This document shows, in pieces, positions 7,480-15,638 of a stretch of 64,000 nucleotides of DNA; the first letter of the stretch is position 1; each line of letters begins with the position of its first letter. Under the pieces are notes generated by a model. The model ran no database searches. It had not been told where the DNA came from and worked only from the letters and a program-made list of their open reading frames with translations. The translations under genes and the position numbers were made by a program. Origin of the DNA: Acidobacteriaceae bacterium. Its GTDB lineage: Bacteria; Acidobacteriota; Terriglobia; Terriglobales; Acidobacteriaceae. The stretch lies in NCBI GenBank assembly GCA_003134435.1, contig PLBE01000062.1, positions 10,354 to 74,353 on the forward strand. The letters are read 5' to 3'.

Positions 7480-8391
7480 ATGGCTCCCGCCGACTTCCAG
7501 GGCATGCGACCGCGCAACGACGATCCGACCGGTCCCGGTGCTTCGCAGGACAACCTTAACTACGTGAAAGAGGCGTTCCACCTGCAATATAACTGGATCG
7601 CCATGGTGAGCGCTGGTGCCTTTGCCCTCGTGAGCGGCAGCTTTCTGCCCATCATCCTGGCCGGTGGTCTCGAACTCATGTACCTCGCTATCGTCCCCCA
7701 GAACTGGCGCTTTCAGCGGCTCGTCCGCTCCTGGAAGTTTGCCGAAGACCAGCGAAATCACCAGCAGAAGCTGAGCGAAATGCTCGCCACCCTGCCCCCC
7801 GAGATGCAGAGTCGTTACATCCACGCCGCCCAGGTCTGCGGTTCGATTCGCAGTAATTTTGCCCAGTTTTCTTCGACCTCGCAGATCTTTTTAGATCAGA
7901 TCGATTCCCGTCTCCAAGGCTTGCTCAATGGCTTTGCGCGGCTCTTGCTGGCCGCCACCCAGCAGCAGCAATACGTGAAGAGCACCGAGTCGGATGGCAT
8001 CAAACGCGAGATCGCCTCCCTGCAAAAGGCCCTCGCCAGCGACCCGCCGAAAGTTCAGGAGATCAACAAAAAACGCATCGAGATTCTCACCAAGCGTCTG
8101 GAAAAATTCGATAAGATTTCCGAGAACCGCAAAGTGGTCGACGCCCAATGCTCCGCGGTGGAAGACGTGCTCATGCTGGTTCGCGATCAATCCGTGACCA
8201 TGCGCGATCCCCAGCAGGTCAGCGACCGCCTCGACGGTCTCGTGCGCGACGTCGAGCAGACCGAGCAGACCGTGCAGCAGGTGGAAGCGATCTTCAGCGA
8301 TATGTCGCCCGACTTGGACGGACTGATGTCGCTCGACGGTTCGTCATCCTCTACCCCCTCCGGACCGAACCGGGTGCGAATGTCGAACTAG
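7480..8391 (+). CDS. Hypothetical membrane protein with coiled coil, last gene of the PspA-ABC operon
   Basis: 303 aa, family not recognised. Residues about 38-72 hold two closely spaced hydrophobic segments (MVSAGAFALVSGSFLPIIL, then GGLELMYLAIV), placing both ends on the same side of the inner membrane. The rest is helical and charged, with probable coiled coils at about 85-110, 175-235 and 240-280, and a Ser/Pro-rich tail. Its start follows the ATPase stop without a gap, so it is part of the same unit; it may be a scaffold linking the transporter to PspA. Function is inference only. Confidence 0.75.
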   Translation: MAPADFQGMRPRNDDPTGPGASQDNLNYVKEAFHLQYNWIAMVSAGAFALVSGSFLPIILAGGLELMYLAIVPQNWRFQRLVRSWKFAEDQRNHQQKLSEMLATLPPEMQSRYIHAAQVCGSIRSNFAQFSSTSQIFLDQIDSRLQGLLNGFARLLLAATQQQQYVKSTESDGIKREIASLQKALASDPPKVQEINKKRIEILTKRLEKFDKISENRKVVDAQCSAVEDVLMLVRDQSVTMRDPQQVSDRLDGLVRDVEQTEQTVQQVEAIFSDMSPDLDGLMSLDGSSSSTPSGPNRVRMSN

Positions 8392-8570
8392 CGCAGTCAC
8401 TGACAAGTAGTGGGCCAGTTTTCGTTCGGTGAGTCGGGGACGGTAGGGTTCTCGCGCCATCGAAAGTCCGCGATCCGCCCTTCCGTCCCTCGTTCCGTTA
8501 CGCCGTCCCTACCCCTGGCGTCGGAGTCTCTTGGCTTTCCTTCAACTCCGGCGGCGCATCGTTTTATCGT

Positions 8571-9014
8571 TCAGTCGTGGCTCGACGGAAGATTCAACAG
8601 GCTCGAAGTACAACTCTCCGGTAGCGCATCCCCGCCGAAGGCTCCCATATCAGAGCCACTGGTGAACGGTCCGCTCGGCTTGCTCCGCGACAACTGGATG
8701 TAATCCGATTCGTAGTTGGTGCCGAAAAAACTCGGGTCTTGGCTGGAAACCGCCACTGTGAGTACCGTCCCGTCGGTCGAAAGGCAGCCTTGGCCCGAAG
8801 ACATCAGGACGACAGTGCTGGCAGTCTTTGTAAAACCTACCCACACAGCGCATTTGCCGGCCGCCGGTATGGCAAAGCTCGGTTCGATGAAGGTTGTGCC
8901 GAAGCTTGGCGGGCCAAATCCGCCATTGGTTGCGATGCAGTAGTTCGATGCAAAACCACATACCGGGGTGAGCAGCACGACTAGCAAGCAGAGTTGTGAC
9001 TTTAGTCGAAACAT
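8571..9014 (-). CDS. Secreted hypothetical protein
   Basis: 147 aa. A clear signal peptide (QLCLLVVLLTPVCGFAS) is followed by a mature region rich in Gly, Ser, Thr and aromatic residues, with four Cys (NYCIATN, GKCAVWVG, GQGCLSTD, ESCTSS) that could form two disulfides. Looks like a small beta-rich exported protein; no family recognised. Very strong ribosome site (GGAGGAGG) before ATG 9014. Stands alone, opposite in direction to the PspA operon. Confidence 0.7.
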   Translation of the reverse strand: MFRLKSQLCLLVVLLTPVCGFASNYCIATNGGFGPPSFGTTFIEPSFAIPAAGKCAVWVGFTKTASTVVLMSSGQGCLSTDGTVLTVAVSSQDPSFFGTNYESDYIQLSRSKPSGPFTSGSDMGAFGGDALPESCTSSLLNLPSSHD

Positions 9015-9395
9015 TAAGGATTCCTCCTCCAGAGAGTCAGGTTTGCGAACGGAACAATTTCCTGCTCCTACTGAATAAAGCGCAAACGGTCGGCAAAAGA
9101 CATCATCTCAGGAAAAAAAATCTTTAATAGCTGCGGGCAGAACTGGCCGTCTCTCGACGGGAAACCATGGCAAGTCATTGGACAAAAAAGGACTTGACGA
9201 CGCCATGAGAGTCAATTGGCGATAGATCCGGTTACGTCAGCTACCTCATCGGGCGGATGCCTATAGCTGCAATTTGCTTCACTGCACCAGGAATCTGTCA
9301 AACACGTTGCCGGTGTCCAAATACAAGATCGTGAATGGTTGCAGTGCCGTTGTTGGCGGTAGGTCGCCCTTAGCCTCTTCGACCCGGATCGTGAA
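9015..9395. other. Intergenic stretch; reading frame of the broken aminopeptidase stays open in part
   Basis: No convincing gene. The minus-strand frame of the adjacent peptidase remains open for 38 codons past its TGA (9398-9396), encoding a plausible peptide with PFTILYLDTGNVFDRFLVQ before the next stop near 9282. This may be chance, or the relic of a longer or fused protein. No terminator or promoter stands out. Confidence 0.5.
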
Positions 9396-10595
9396 TCAAA
9401 ACGCTAATCGTCCATCTTTCACGACCGTCTTGCCATCCACCTCAACCGTAGCCTTCACGACCGGAGCGCTCCAGCCAAATTCTGTCTTGTTGCTTCCTCC
9501 CAGCAGTTGGTTATTCCCCAAGCCGATATAGACCATCCCCGCCGCTTCTCCGGGCCGATACTCGCTGCCGTCCTCTATAACCTTCGAAGCCGGGTTCAGT
9601 CCTATTTGAACTGAAGCAATTCTATCTTTGTCGCCGGTGTAAGCCGCGAAGTCCTGTTCAAAACATTCTGGGTTGCCCTTCGCATTAAACGAAACCATCT
9701 GGCCATCCTTGAACACATACGTCGCTCCCGTCAGATATTCATACGGACGGCATGTGTCCTTCGGTGCCACCACTTTTCCGTTCGCTGAGCTCTCGATCGG
9801 TGCAATTACTACGGTACCTCCCGGAAGTGAAGCCTGCCGACCTAGGAACGCACCACTTTCCTTGGCTCGCTCTCCCAGAATGCCGGCATCAACGAACGCT
9901 TTGCGATGTCCCGACGCCATTGTGATGTCCGTTCCGGCCGGCGAACTTATCCTGATGCTCGTGGCGTCCTCCAGCATCTTGGCGAGCTGATTCCCTTTTT
10001 TCGTCATTTCCTGGTAGTCGGCATTAATCGCGTCCCACTGCATATTCTGGTATGTCGACCAGTCTACCCGGTTGTATTCGGCAGCCTTCTTGTTCGGTAC
10101 ACCGATATACAAGCCACGCATCTTGGAATTGTTAAGTGCCGTGCGCACTGCCCCAGCTGAGCGGGCCGCCTTAGACAGTTTCGTCTCCGGGATACCCTCC
10201 AAGACCGCCTTTGCATCCTCACGGTCAGCCGTCGAGATCCATACATCAATCGTCTTGAACCACGTCTCTAGGGTCGGATTGGGCTGGCCCAGATACTCCT
10301 CCGGTACATCCGCGAGAAAGGCGCGCTGAAGCCGGTCTGTTGTCACGAAGAGCGGTTACACCAATGCACCAGCCTTCGCTGCCTCGATTGCCAGAGCCTC
10401 CATCAGCGGTAGCTTCTGAACGCCTCCATAAATGACCACCACTTCTCCCGGTTTCACTGCTGCCGAAATGTTCACGGCCTTATGAGCAATTTCTGCTAGC
10501 CGTGGGTCCGTTTGTGTTTGTGGTTGTGCTTGCGGCCACGCGGCCAAAACAAAACAGGTGAAAAGAATCAACGCCAGAATACTGATGCGTCTCAT
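9396..10595 (-). pseudogene. M29-like aminopeptidase interrupted by an in-frame stop
   Basis: Exported metallo-aminopeptidase resembling the thermophilic M29 family. The start ATG 10595 has GGAGG 5 nt upstream, followed by a signal peptide (ISILALILFTCFVLAAWP) and the family N-terminal region (VNISAAVKPGEVVVIYGG). After GALV comes TAA (10358-10356), then the same frame continues with PLFVTTDRLQRAF through the rest of the enzyme to 9396 (SIRISSPAGTDITMASG, GYVRPGEAAG-like end and TVEVDGKTVVKDGRLAF). The frame is otherwise clean over 400 codons, so the lesion is recent, or a sequencing error. A short signal-bearing peptide of 79 aa and a GTG-initiated 316-aa remainder (from 10346) are possible products. 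Confidence 0.75.
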
Positions 10596-10875
10596 GGTTG
10601 CCTCCATGCGATAAAGCGGTAGAACTGCGTGATTTGAAAAGAAGTGTGTAGATACTCTCGCCTGAGGGGGTGCTGCGTTCCGTCGTGGCTACCGCTCTTC
10701 GGAGAGGCGGGAGGAATTACGACAGCACCATTAACACACGCACGAGAAACCGTCAGTGATGGCAATCACACTAGCTTGAGTGGAGCGACCAATTCGGTGG
10801 CGCCTGGTTGCGTCAATTTACATCGCCATGAATGAAGCTGGACTTTCCAGAGAGGTCAGCGATAATCTCTGTCCA

Positions 10876-11043
10876 ATGTCAAGAGCCTCCCAACTCGAGC
10901 AAGAGCACTGGCAAGAAACGAAGGCGGCGGGCAAAGGCCGATTCGTGAGACGAGGGATGCTCGGTAGTTTCGTGAGCGGGCTTATTATCCTGCTCGCTCT
11001 TGCGTTGCTGGATCGCTCACTAACGACGGCCCGTGGTCAATGA
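10876..11043 (+). CDS. Possible small membrane protein
   Basis: 55 aa from ATG 10876 (an in-frame ATG at 10828 would give 71 aa). A charged N-terminal part (QLEQEHWQETKAAGKGRF) leads into one strong transmembrane segment (SFVSGLIILLALALL). No good ribosome site in front of either start. The composition looks like a real single-pass protein and it precedes another membrane ORF in the same direction, but support is weak. Confidence 0.35.
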   Translation: MSRASQLEQEHWQETKAAGKGRFVRRGMLGSFVSGLIILLALALLDRSLTTARGQ

Positions 11044-11148
11044 GGTGCTATCGCCTTGGTTAAGTCGACTATCAAAGTAAGCAACCAAAATAGGTGCTGG
11101 AGAGCAGCATTTGTGACAGTGCAAAAGCGAGAACCGCACAAAAAGCGC

Positions 11149-11481
11149 ATGACGTGGTTCAGGAGTCAGTACGTTCCAATTCTGTACGATACTAGTGGCC
11201 CGTACCGCGGCTTTGGATCAAGGGATTGGGTGCCGACGAGCTATTTACAAAGAGTGGTCGCGTTCATGTTCGGGGCCATTTTAGTAGCCGGGGGTGCCGG
11301 TGCTATGGCATGTACGGTTCTCATTAAAGCCGATTTGATCGCTACGCTTCATTCGGAAGCAGCGGCTATGATTTTCGGATTTTTTCTCGTGTGTGTTGTT
11401 TTGACAGGCGGCGTAATTGCCATTGCGCTGGGAATCCGCTTACTGAAAGGCGTTTTTCGCTCGAACCACCAGAGCGCTTAA
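11149..11481 (+). CDS. Hypothetical two-TM membrane protein
   Basis: 110 aa from ATG 11149; the frame could begin at TTG 11056 (141 aa), which has GAGG about 9 nt upstream. Two hydrophobic segments (VVAFMFGAILVAGGAGAMA and AAAMIFGFFLVCVVLTGGV, continuing to IAIALGIRLL) with a short soluble N terminus containing YDTSGPYRGFGSRDWVP. No family recognised. Confidence 0.5.
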   Translation: MTWFRSQYVPILYDTSGPYRGFGSRDWVPTSYLQRVVAFMFGAILVAGGAGAMACTVLIKADLIATLHSEAAAMIFGFFLVCVVLTGGVIAIALGIRLLKGVFRSNHQSA

Positions 11482-11765
11482 CTGTCGCAAAATCGCGATT
11501 ACACTAATCCACCCGTAGAGAGTCGTCCGCAACCCGGATACCGCCCATAGACGGGCCTATCCCAATCCGACCCACGAGCTGGGCTCTGATCGAATTTGGA
11601 TTTCAGAGAGCCCCCGCCAGCGTAAGAATCACCCGGCTAGTTGACATCGGGACTATAATACAAATTTGCTCGCACTCTAACATCGCTGTAGCATGCTCGA
11701 AGCTAAGCTCTTTGCAATCTATACTTTGCCAGACTTAGTAAGTTGTAACTCATTGATCCTAAAGG

Positions 11766-11803
11766 AAAACAAAGGTTTGACTCACTTCCAACTCCTTTGT
11801 TTT
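11766..11803. repeat. 10-bp perfect inverted repeat
   Basis: AAAACAAAGG (11766-11775) and CCTTTGTTTT (11794-11803) form a perfect stem with an 18-nt loop. The T-rich right arm could act as a terminator for plus-strand transcripts from the small membrane genes, though it lies almost 300 bp downstream. Confidence 0.5.
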
Positions 11804-11883
11804 GAATACTTTGTAAGTTAAACCCTTTAGAGTCATAGACCTGGTGGACATTTCTCTCTAACTCGATGGTTTCAATAGACCCA

Positions 11884-11906
11884 GGGGGGGGAGGGGGGGT
11901 ACCCCC
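11884..11906. repeat. Homopolymeric G tracts (G8-A-G7-TA-C5)
   Basis: Eight G, one A, seven G, then TA and five C. Tracts of this length are rare in bacterial genomes and prone to slipped-strand change. It lies about 150 bp upstream of the AAA ATPase start, a position compatible with promoter-spacing variation, but no promoter can be recognised there. Confidence 0.8.
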
Positions 11907-12023
11907 ACAGTACCAACCAGTAACTATGGTCAAAACGGGAAAATTTCCGGCCTGACAGGCGCGATTGAAACGCGCTTCTTCCCCACCGGAATTGGCCCAC
12001 AAAAAATCTGACTCGCACACTAG

Positions 12024-12058
12024 TGCCCTCGAAAGTGCCCTCGAACGATGCCCTCGAA
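12024..12058 (+). repeat. Three direct copies of TGCCCTCGAA across the ATPase start codon
   Basis: Copies at 12024-12033, 12036-12045 and 12049-12058. The third overlaps the proposed ATG (12048), and no Shine-Dalgarno is present, so the true initiation site of the AAA gene is uncertain. Confidence 0.7.
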
Positions 12059-13814
12059 TCCAGCGACAACCGCAACAACCTTAGGCAAATATCTCGACGG
12101 ACTTCCCGCCTGGGCGCGCGAACTCTCCGAGAAGTATTACTCGCGCTCATTCGCGATGTTCGTCCTCTACGGAAATGTGCGCGACCTGGTACCGCTCCGC
12201 ACTCAGGACTCGACAACCTTCGTTCCGCTCGATGAATTCCTTTCCGGCGCGCTCTTCGGCCAGCGCGACGTCGTTCTGCATTACGATCGTGGCGGGTTGA
12301 ACTTCGGATCGGCCGATAGCCAAGCCGACTTCCGCCGCGCCCTCGAAGGCTACGACAGCTTTCACGGCACTGCTTATTCACAAGGGGGATTGCCGCGCAA
12401 TCCGGACGCGGTCTTGAACCTGCTCGACAACTATCTGCGCCTCCGCATCGCCGACGGCAAGAAGATCGGGTTGGTGATCGACTTTGCCGAGACCATCGCC
12501 CCCGCGGGCGATGTTTCCAGCATGTCAGCCGATGACCGCAACGCCCTCGTCATTCTCAAACGCTGGGCGCGCAATTCCGCCTTTCTGAACGCCGATGTCA
12601 CCATCTGCCTCATCTCCGAGAATCAGATCGAACTCAACCCGGGCATCGTTCAGCATCCGGGCGTTTCTTCGATCGGAATTCCGTTGCCGGACTATGCTGA
12701 GCGCCTCGAATTTATCCGCTCGCAATTGAAAACCCAGCAACTGCCCGCCGGTTCCGAAGTGAACGATGAGACCTTGGCCAGGCTCGGAGCGGGCTTGAAG
12801 CGAGTCCAGTTGCAGAGCCTCATCTCCCATGCGGTCCAGAACCGTCAACCCCTCACCCTCAAGTTTCTCTCGGACCGCAAAAAGGACTTGATTGAAGCCG
12901 AGTCCGGAGGTTTGCTGGAGTTCGTCCAGAGCCGCTTTGATCTGTCATTTGTCGCCGGAAATGACCAGGCAAAAAAGAAATTGCAGGACGCCGCCAAAGC
13001 CATTCATGCCGGCAACACCGACGTCTTGCCCATGGGCTATGTCATCTGCGGACCCGTCGGCACCGGGAAAACTTTCATCACTACTTGCTTTGCCGGTGAA
13101 GTCGGGATTCCAGCCGTCGTCTTGAAAAACTTTCGCAGCATGTGGCAAGGCGTGACCGAAGGCAATCTGGAGAGAGTCTTGACCCTGCTCCAGGCCATGA
13201 GCCCGATCGCCGTCATCGTCGACGAAGCCGACGCCCAACTCGGAGACCGCTCCAGTTCCGGCGATAGTGGCGTTGGCAATCGCGTCTTTGCCCAGATCGC
13301 GCAGTTCATGGGAAATACCGAACTCCGCGGCAAGGTCATCTGGTTTCTACTCACTTGCCGTCCCGATCTGTTGCCCGTCGACCTCAAACGTCAAGGTCGC
13401 GCCGAAGAACATATTGCCCTGTTTTATCCCGACACTCCGGAAGAACGCCTCGCGCTCTTGCGCGCCATGCAGAGGAAAGTCGGCATGAAGCCCTTCCCCG
13501 AGGACGTGGAAAAGTTCTTTCTGGCGCGCGCCGCCAGCCTCTCCGGAGCCGACATCGAGGCGGTCCTGGTGCGCAGTCACATGAGGAGCAGCCTGCAAAA
13601 TAAGCCCACTGTAGATACAGATGACCTGAAAGCGGCCCTCGAGGATTTCATTCCGCCGTACTACCCGACCGAAATCGATCTGCAGAATCTGGTTGCCGTG
13701 TTGGAGTGCACCAGCAAGAGCCTTTTACCCATGAAATATCGCGATATGGACCGTAGCGATCTGATCCGTCAGACTAACCAGTTGCTCGCGTTGTCACGAA
13801 AGACCTCCGACTAG
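12048..13814 (+). CDS. AAA+ ATPase with a degenerate N-terminal and an intact C-terminal AAA module
   Basis: 588 aa. The C-terminal module (from about 300) has Walker A GPVGTGKT (about 335-342), Walker B AVIVDEADAQLGDR, a sensor-1 region (VIWFLLTCRPDLLP), arginine-finger candidate (KRQGRAEEH) and a helical lid. The N-terminal 290 residues resemble a second AAA fold that has lost Walker A and carries GLVIDFAETIAP at the Walker B position. The layout recalls Ycf46-like ATPases. No signal peptide or TM, so cytoplasmic. Substrate unknown; a functional tie to the PspA operon 4 kb upstream is speculation. Start uncertain because of direct repeats and no ribosome site. Confidence 0.8.
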   Translation: MPSNPATTATTLGKYLDGLPAWARELSEKYYSRSFAMFVLYGNVRDLVPLRTQDSTTFVPLDEFLSGALFGQRDVVLHYDRGGLNFGSADSQADFRRALEGYDSFHGTAYSQGGLPRNPDAVLNLLDNYLRLRIADGKKIGLVIDFAETIAPAGDVSSMSADDRNALVILKRWARNSAFLNADVTICLISENQIELNPGIVQHPGVSSIGIPLPDYAERLEFIRSQLKTQQLPAGSEVNDETLARLGAGLKRVQLQSLISHAVQNRQPLTLKFLSDRKKDLIEAESGGLLEFVQSRFDLSFVAGNDQAKKKLQDAAKAIHAGNTDVLPMGYVICGPVGTGKTFITTCFAGEVGIPAVVLKNFRSMWQGVTEGNLERVLTLLQAMSPIAVIVDEADAQLGDRSSSGDSGVGNRVFAQIAQFMGNTELRGKVIWFLLTCRPDLLPVDLKRQGRAEEHIALFYPDTPEERLALLRAMQRKVGMKPFPEDVEKFFLARAASLSGADIEAVLVRSHMRSSLQNKPTVDTDDLKAALEDFIPPYYPTEIDLQNLVAVLECTSKSLLPMKYRDMDRSDLIRQTNQLLALSRKTSD

Positions 13815-13831
13815 ACCACCACCGAATCTCT

Positions 13832-14365
13832 TCAGATCACAATCCCGTCCATGCGGAAGACGCGGGAAGTCGGAGTAAAACTCGGAATCGCCTTCGGAAT
13901 GATTGGCGCCGCATTTCCCGCCCAGAAGCTCCGGAAATCGCGTTTTTCTCCCGTGCGATAGAAGTGCAGCAAATAGGCCTGGTCACAAGCGGAATAGTCA
14001 CAAAACCATTGCTCAACCTCGCCGCCCGTTATCCCGACTCGATGGAAAAGCGCGAGACCGTAACACGCTGCTTCTCGTTCGTAAGCGATGATGGCGGGAA
14101 TCAGGTCTTCGTCCACCGGAGGTTGATACCGCCTGCCAATTTCAAACGCAGCGGGATCGACGTTCCATTGCACCGTATGCCCAAAAAGATGCCCCAGCAG
14201 AAACAGACGCTGTTCGGGAGTGACCGCATAGTCGATATCGATTTCCGATCCGTCCAGATCCCCGGTGAGCGGATCTGGAATATCGCGAGTCACGACGCGG
14301 ATTCCGCAAACATTCTCCAGATACGTCTGTACCCGGGCGGAATACTCGCCGAACGGAATTTCCAT
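13832..14365 (-). CDS. ImmA/IrrE-like metallopeptidase fold with degenerate HExxH
   Basis: 177 aa. Residues about 53-70 (RLFLLGHLFGHTVQWNV) occupy the place of the zinc-protease HExxH helix, but read HLFGH, so the catalytic Glu is Leu. Downstream AYEREAACYGLALF matches the second helix that supplies the third metal ligand in ImmA/IrrE-type proteins. It may therefore bind metal but not cleave, or may belong to another fold. Convergent with the AAA ATPase gene, 17 bp apart. No signal peptide. Confidence 0.55.
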   Translation of the reverse strand: MEIPFGEYSARVQTYLENVCGIRVVTRDIPDPLTGDLDGSEIDIDYAVTPEQRLFLLGHLFGHTVQWNVDPAAFEIGRRYQPPVDEDLIPAIIAYEREAACYGLALFHRVGITGGEVEQWFCDYSACDQAYLLHFYRTGEKRDFRSFWAGNAAPIIPKAIPSFTPTSRVFRMDGIVI

Positions 14366-14469
14366 GAGTCCATTGTATGAATATCACCTCGATTTGTCCC
14401 CCAAACCCACTCGCCCTGCTTCCAAGAGAAAAATCGGCGACCTCGCCCGATCGCCACGATTCGACCCAC

Positions 14470-14594
14470 AAAAAACAGAAGCGCCCCAGGCTCTTTCGAG
14501 CCTCGGGACGCTCGTTGAGCAGCTTTCCCCGAAGCCTGCTCGCACCCAGCCTAAAGCCGAGGCCATGAGATGGGAATGGCCCTAATGGACTATC
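14470..14594 (-). ncRNA. Structured RNA element, copy A (three hairpins, terminator-like end)
   Basis: On the minus strand, 5' to 3': a conserved block GCCATTCCCAT; hairpin 1 GCCT/AGGC (14549-14563); hairpin 2 GAGCAG/CTGCTC (14517-14541) with loop containing CTTCGGGG; hairpin 3 GCGTCCC-GGCTC/GAGCC-GGGGCGC (14481-14511) followed by a T-rich run (TTCTGTTTTTTG). All three stems and the blocks between recur in copy B at 14880-14996 with compensatory base changes, which argues for selection on RNA structure. It could be a free small RNA or a transcribed repeat; an acidobacterial RNA family such as Acido-1 is a possibility I cannot test. Confidence 0.65.
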
Positions 14595-14879
14595 CTCGAA
14601 ACACCTCAGCGCTAATTCGTTTGTTGGTCAAACTAAGTGATCGCCTTGATGAAATGTGTTTCATCCCGCGACAAGCTGTAGCAAGTAGCAGTTCTCTTGA
14701 TGGCTAAAATGAACAATTACATCTCTGATCAAGTTTGGCGCGACACTCTTGTCCGCGAAAGGCCCGCGCGCTGATACTGCTGCTCCATCAGGCGAGTACT
14801 TGTTCAGAGGTTCCTTGTGAAGGAGCAGAAATGGCCTGGAGTTCGAATGGATGCTAATGACTTAGTGGCGCGAGAACAG

Positions 14880-14996
14880 AAAAAACGCCCCAGACTCAAA
14901 GAGTCGTGGGACGTTAGTCGAACAGCCCTCCCCCGAAGTCTGCTCACCACCACCTTAACCGCAAGGCAGACGCATGGGAATGGCTCGAATAGGCTA
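14880..14996 (-). ncRNA. Structured RNA element, copy B (tandem homologue of copy A)
   Basis: Same order as copy A on the minus strand: block GCCATTCCCAT, hairpin 1 CCTT/AAGG (14953-14966), hairpin 2 GAGCAG/CTGTTC (14920-14945, G-U replacing G-C), and hairpin 3 with GACTC/GAGTC inner and AACGTCCC/GGGGCGTT outer stems (14884-14915), followed by TTTTTT. In hairpin 3 an inner A-T pair replaces G-C of copy A, and an outer A-T replaces G-C. It starts about 60 nt after the stop of the gene at 15056-15481, so it could also serve as that gene's terminator. Confidence 0.65.
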
Positions 14997-15055
14997 CTGT
15001 GGAAATCCCTCTTCTGGCGCGCACTTCATCAGCCTTGCCGGTCTGTCCAGGAAGT

Positions 15056-15481
15056 TTAGCCCGGCAAAATCTCCTTCAGTGCCCATTCGATCTTATCGAC
15101 TTCTTCGCGGATTACCCTGATCGACTGCTGGTTCTTCAAGGGATGGGCCAACGGAGTAATACCTTCCAGCGCGCCTCGAATCTGATGATTCCGCGCCCAA
15201 ATGAAGTCGAGCCTGGCCTTCCGCTCTTTCCGATTCCGGTAAACGCCGCCGACAAACTTGGTAGCAAACCACGCAAACACGATGCCAAATAACACCTCGA
15301 CCGGAATGCGATCCGTGGCGCCGTCAAACTCGGAAAACAGGAGGCGATAGACCGTTTCACCCATCCCAAACGACGCAAACAACACCGTCACCCCGAACAG
15401 ATATACTTTCAGCCGCTCAACCGGCTGAAAGCTTATGGAATCGTCACTTTCTTTACGCGTCCGCATAAAATTGATCGCCAT
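15056..15481 (-). CDS. Hypothetical two-TM membrane protein
   Basis: 141 aa. Two hydrophobic segments (VYLFGVTVLFASFGMGETVY and IPVEVLFGIVFAWFATKFVGG), then a basic stretch (RNRKERKARLDF) and a helical cytoplasmic C terminus (IREEVDKIEWALKEIL). No family recognised. ATG 15481 has GGGGGG closely upstream; another ATG directly precedes it at 15484. The RNA element copy B follows directly downstream on the same strand. Confidence 0.6.
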   Translation of the reverse strand: MAINFMRTRKESDDSISFQPVERLKVYLFGVTVLFASFGMGETVYRLLFSEFDGATDRIPVEVLFGIVFAWFATKFVGGVYRNRKERKARLDFIWARNHQIRGALEGITPLAHPLKNQQSIRVIREEVDKIEWALKEILPG

Positions 15482-15638
15482 CATTCCCCCCACATGATGT
15501 CACCATTCCCGAGGCTGCATCCTTGGCGCCGGGACCAGCGTTCCAGAAATGATAACTTGAAATTGCAAGTAGCGCCGGGAATCTCTCCCCGGAATCTCCA
15601 TACGACCAGCCGCAATAAACAGAGCCCGTTCCCGCTCT

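Larger units (their letters stand above)
11482..12047. other. Long non-coding stretch before the AAA ATPase gene
   Basis: About 560 bp without a supported gene. AT-richer than its surroundings between 11640 and 11880, then abruptly GC-rich. It contains a 10-bp inverted repeat, a homopolymeric G tract and short direct repeats (listed separately), so it may be regulatory or a scar of rearrangement. Confidence 0.6.

Noticed and set aside
10346-10360. Stop-codon recoding (selenocysteine or pyrrolysine) in the aminopeptidase
   Set aside because: The codon is TAA, which neither system uses, and no downstream structure was seen; a nonsense mutation is simpler.
11872-12381. Minus-strand frame over the G tract and the start of the AAA gene
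   Set aside because: Arg/Ser/Gly-rich composition, crosses homopolymers, and overlaps conserved coding sequence; a shadow frame.
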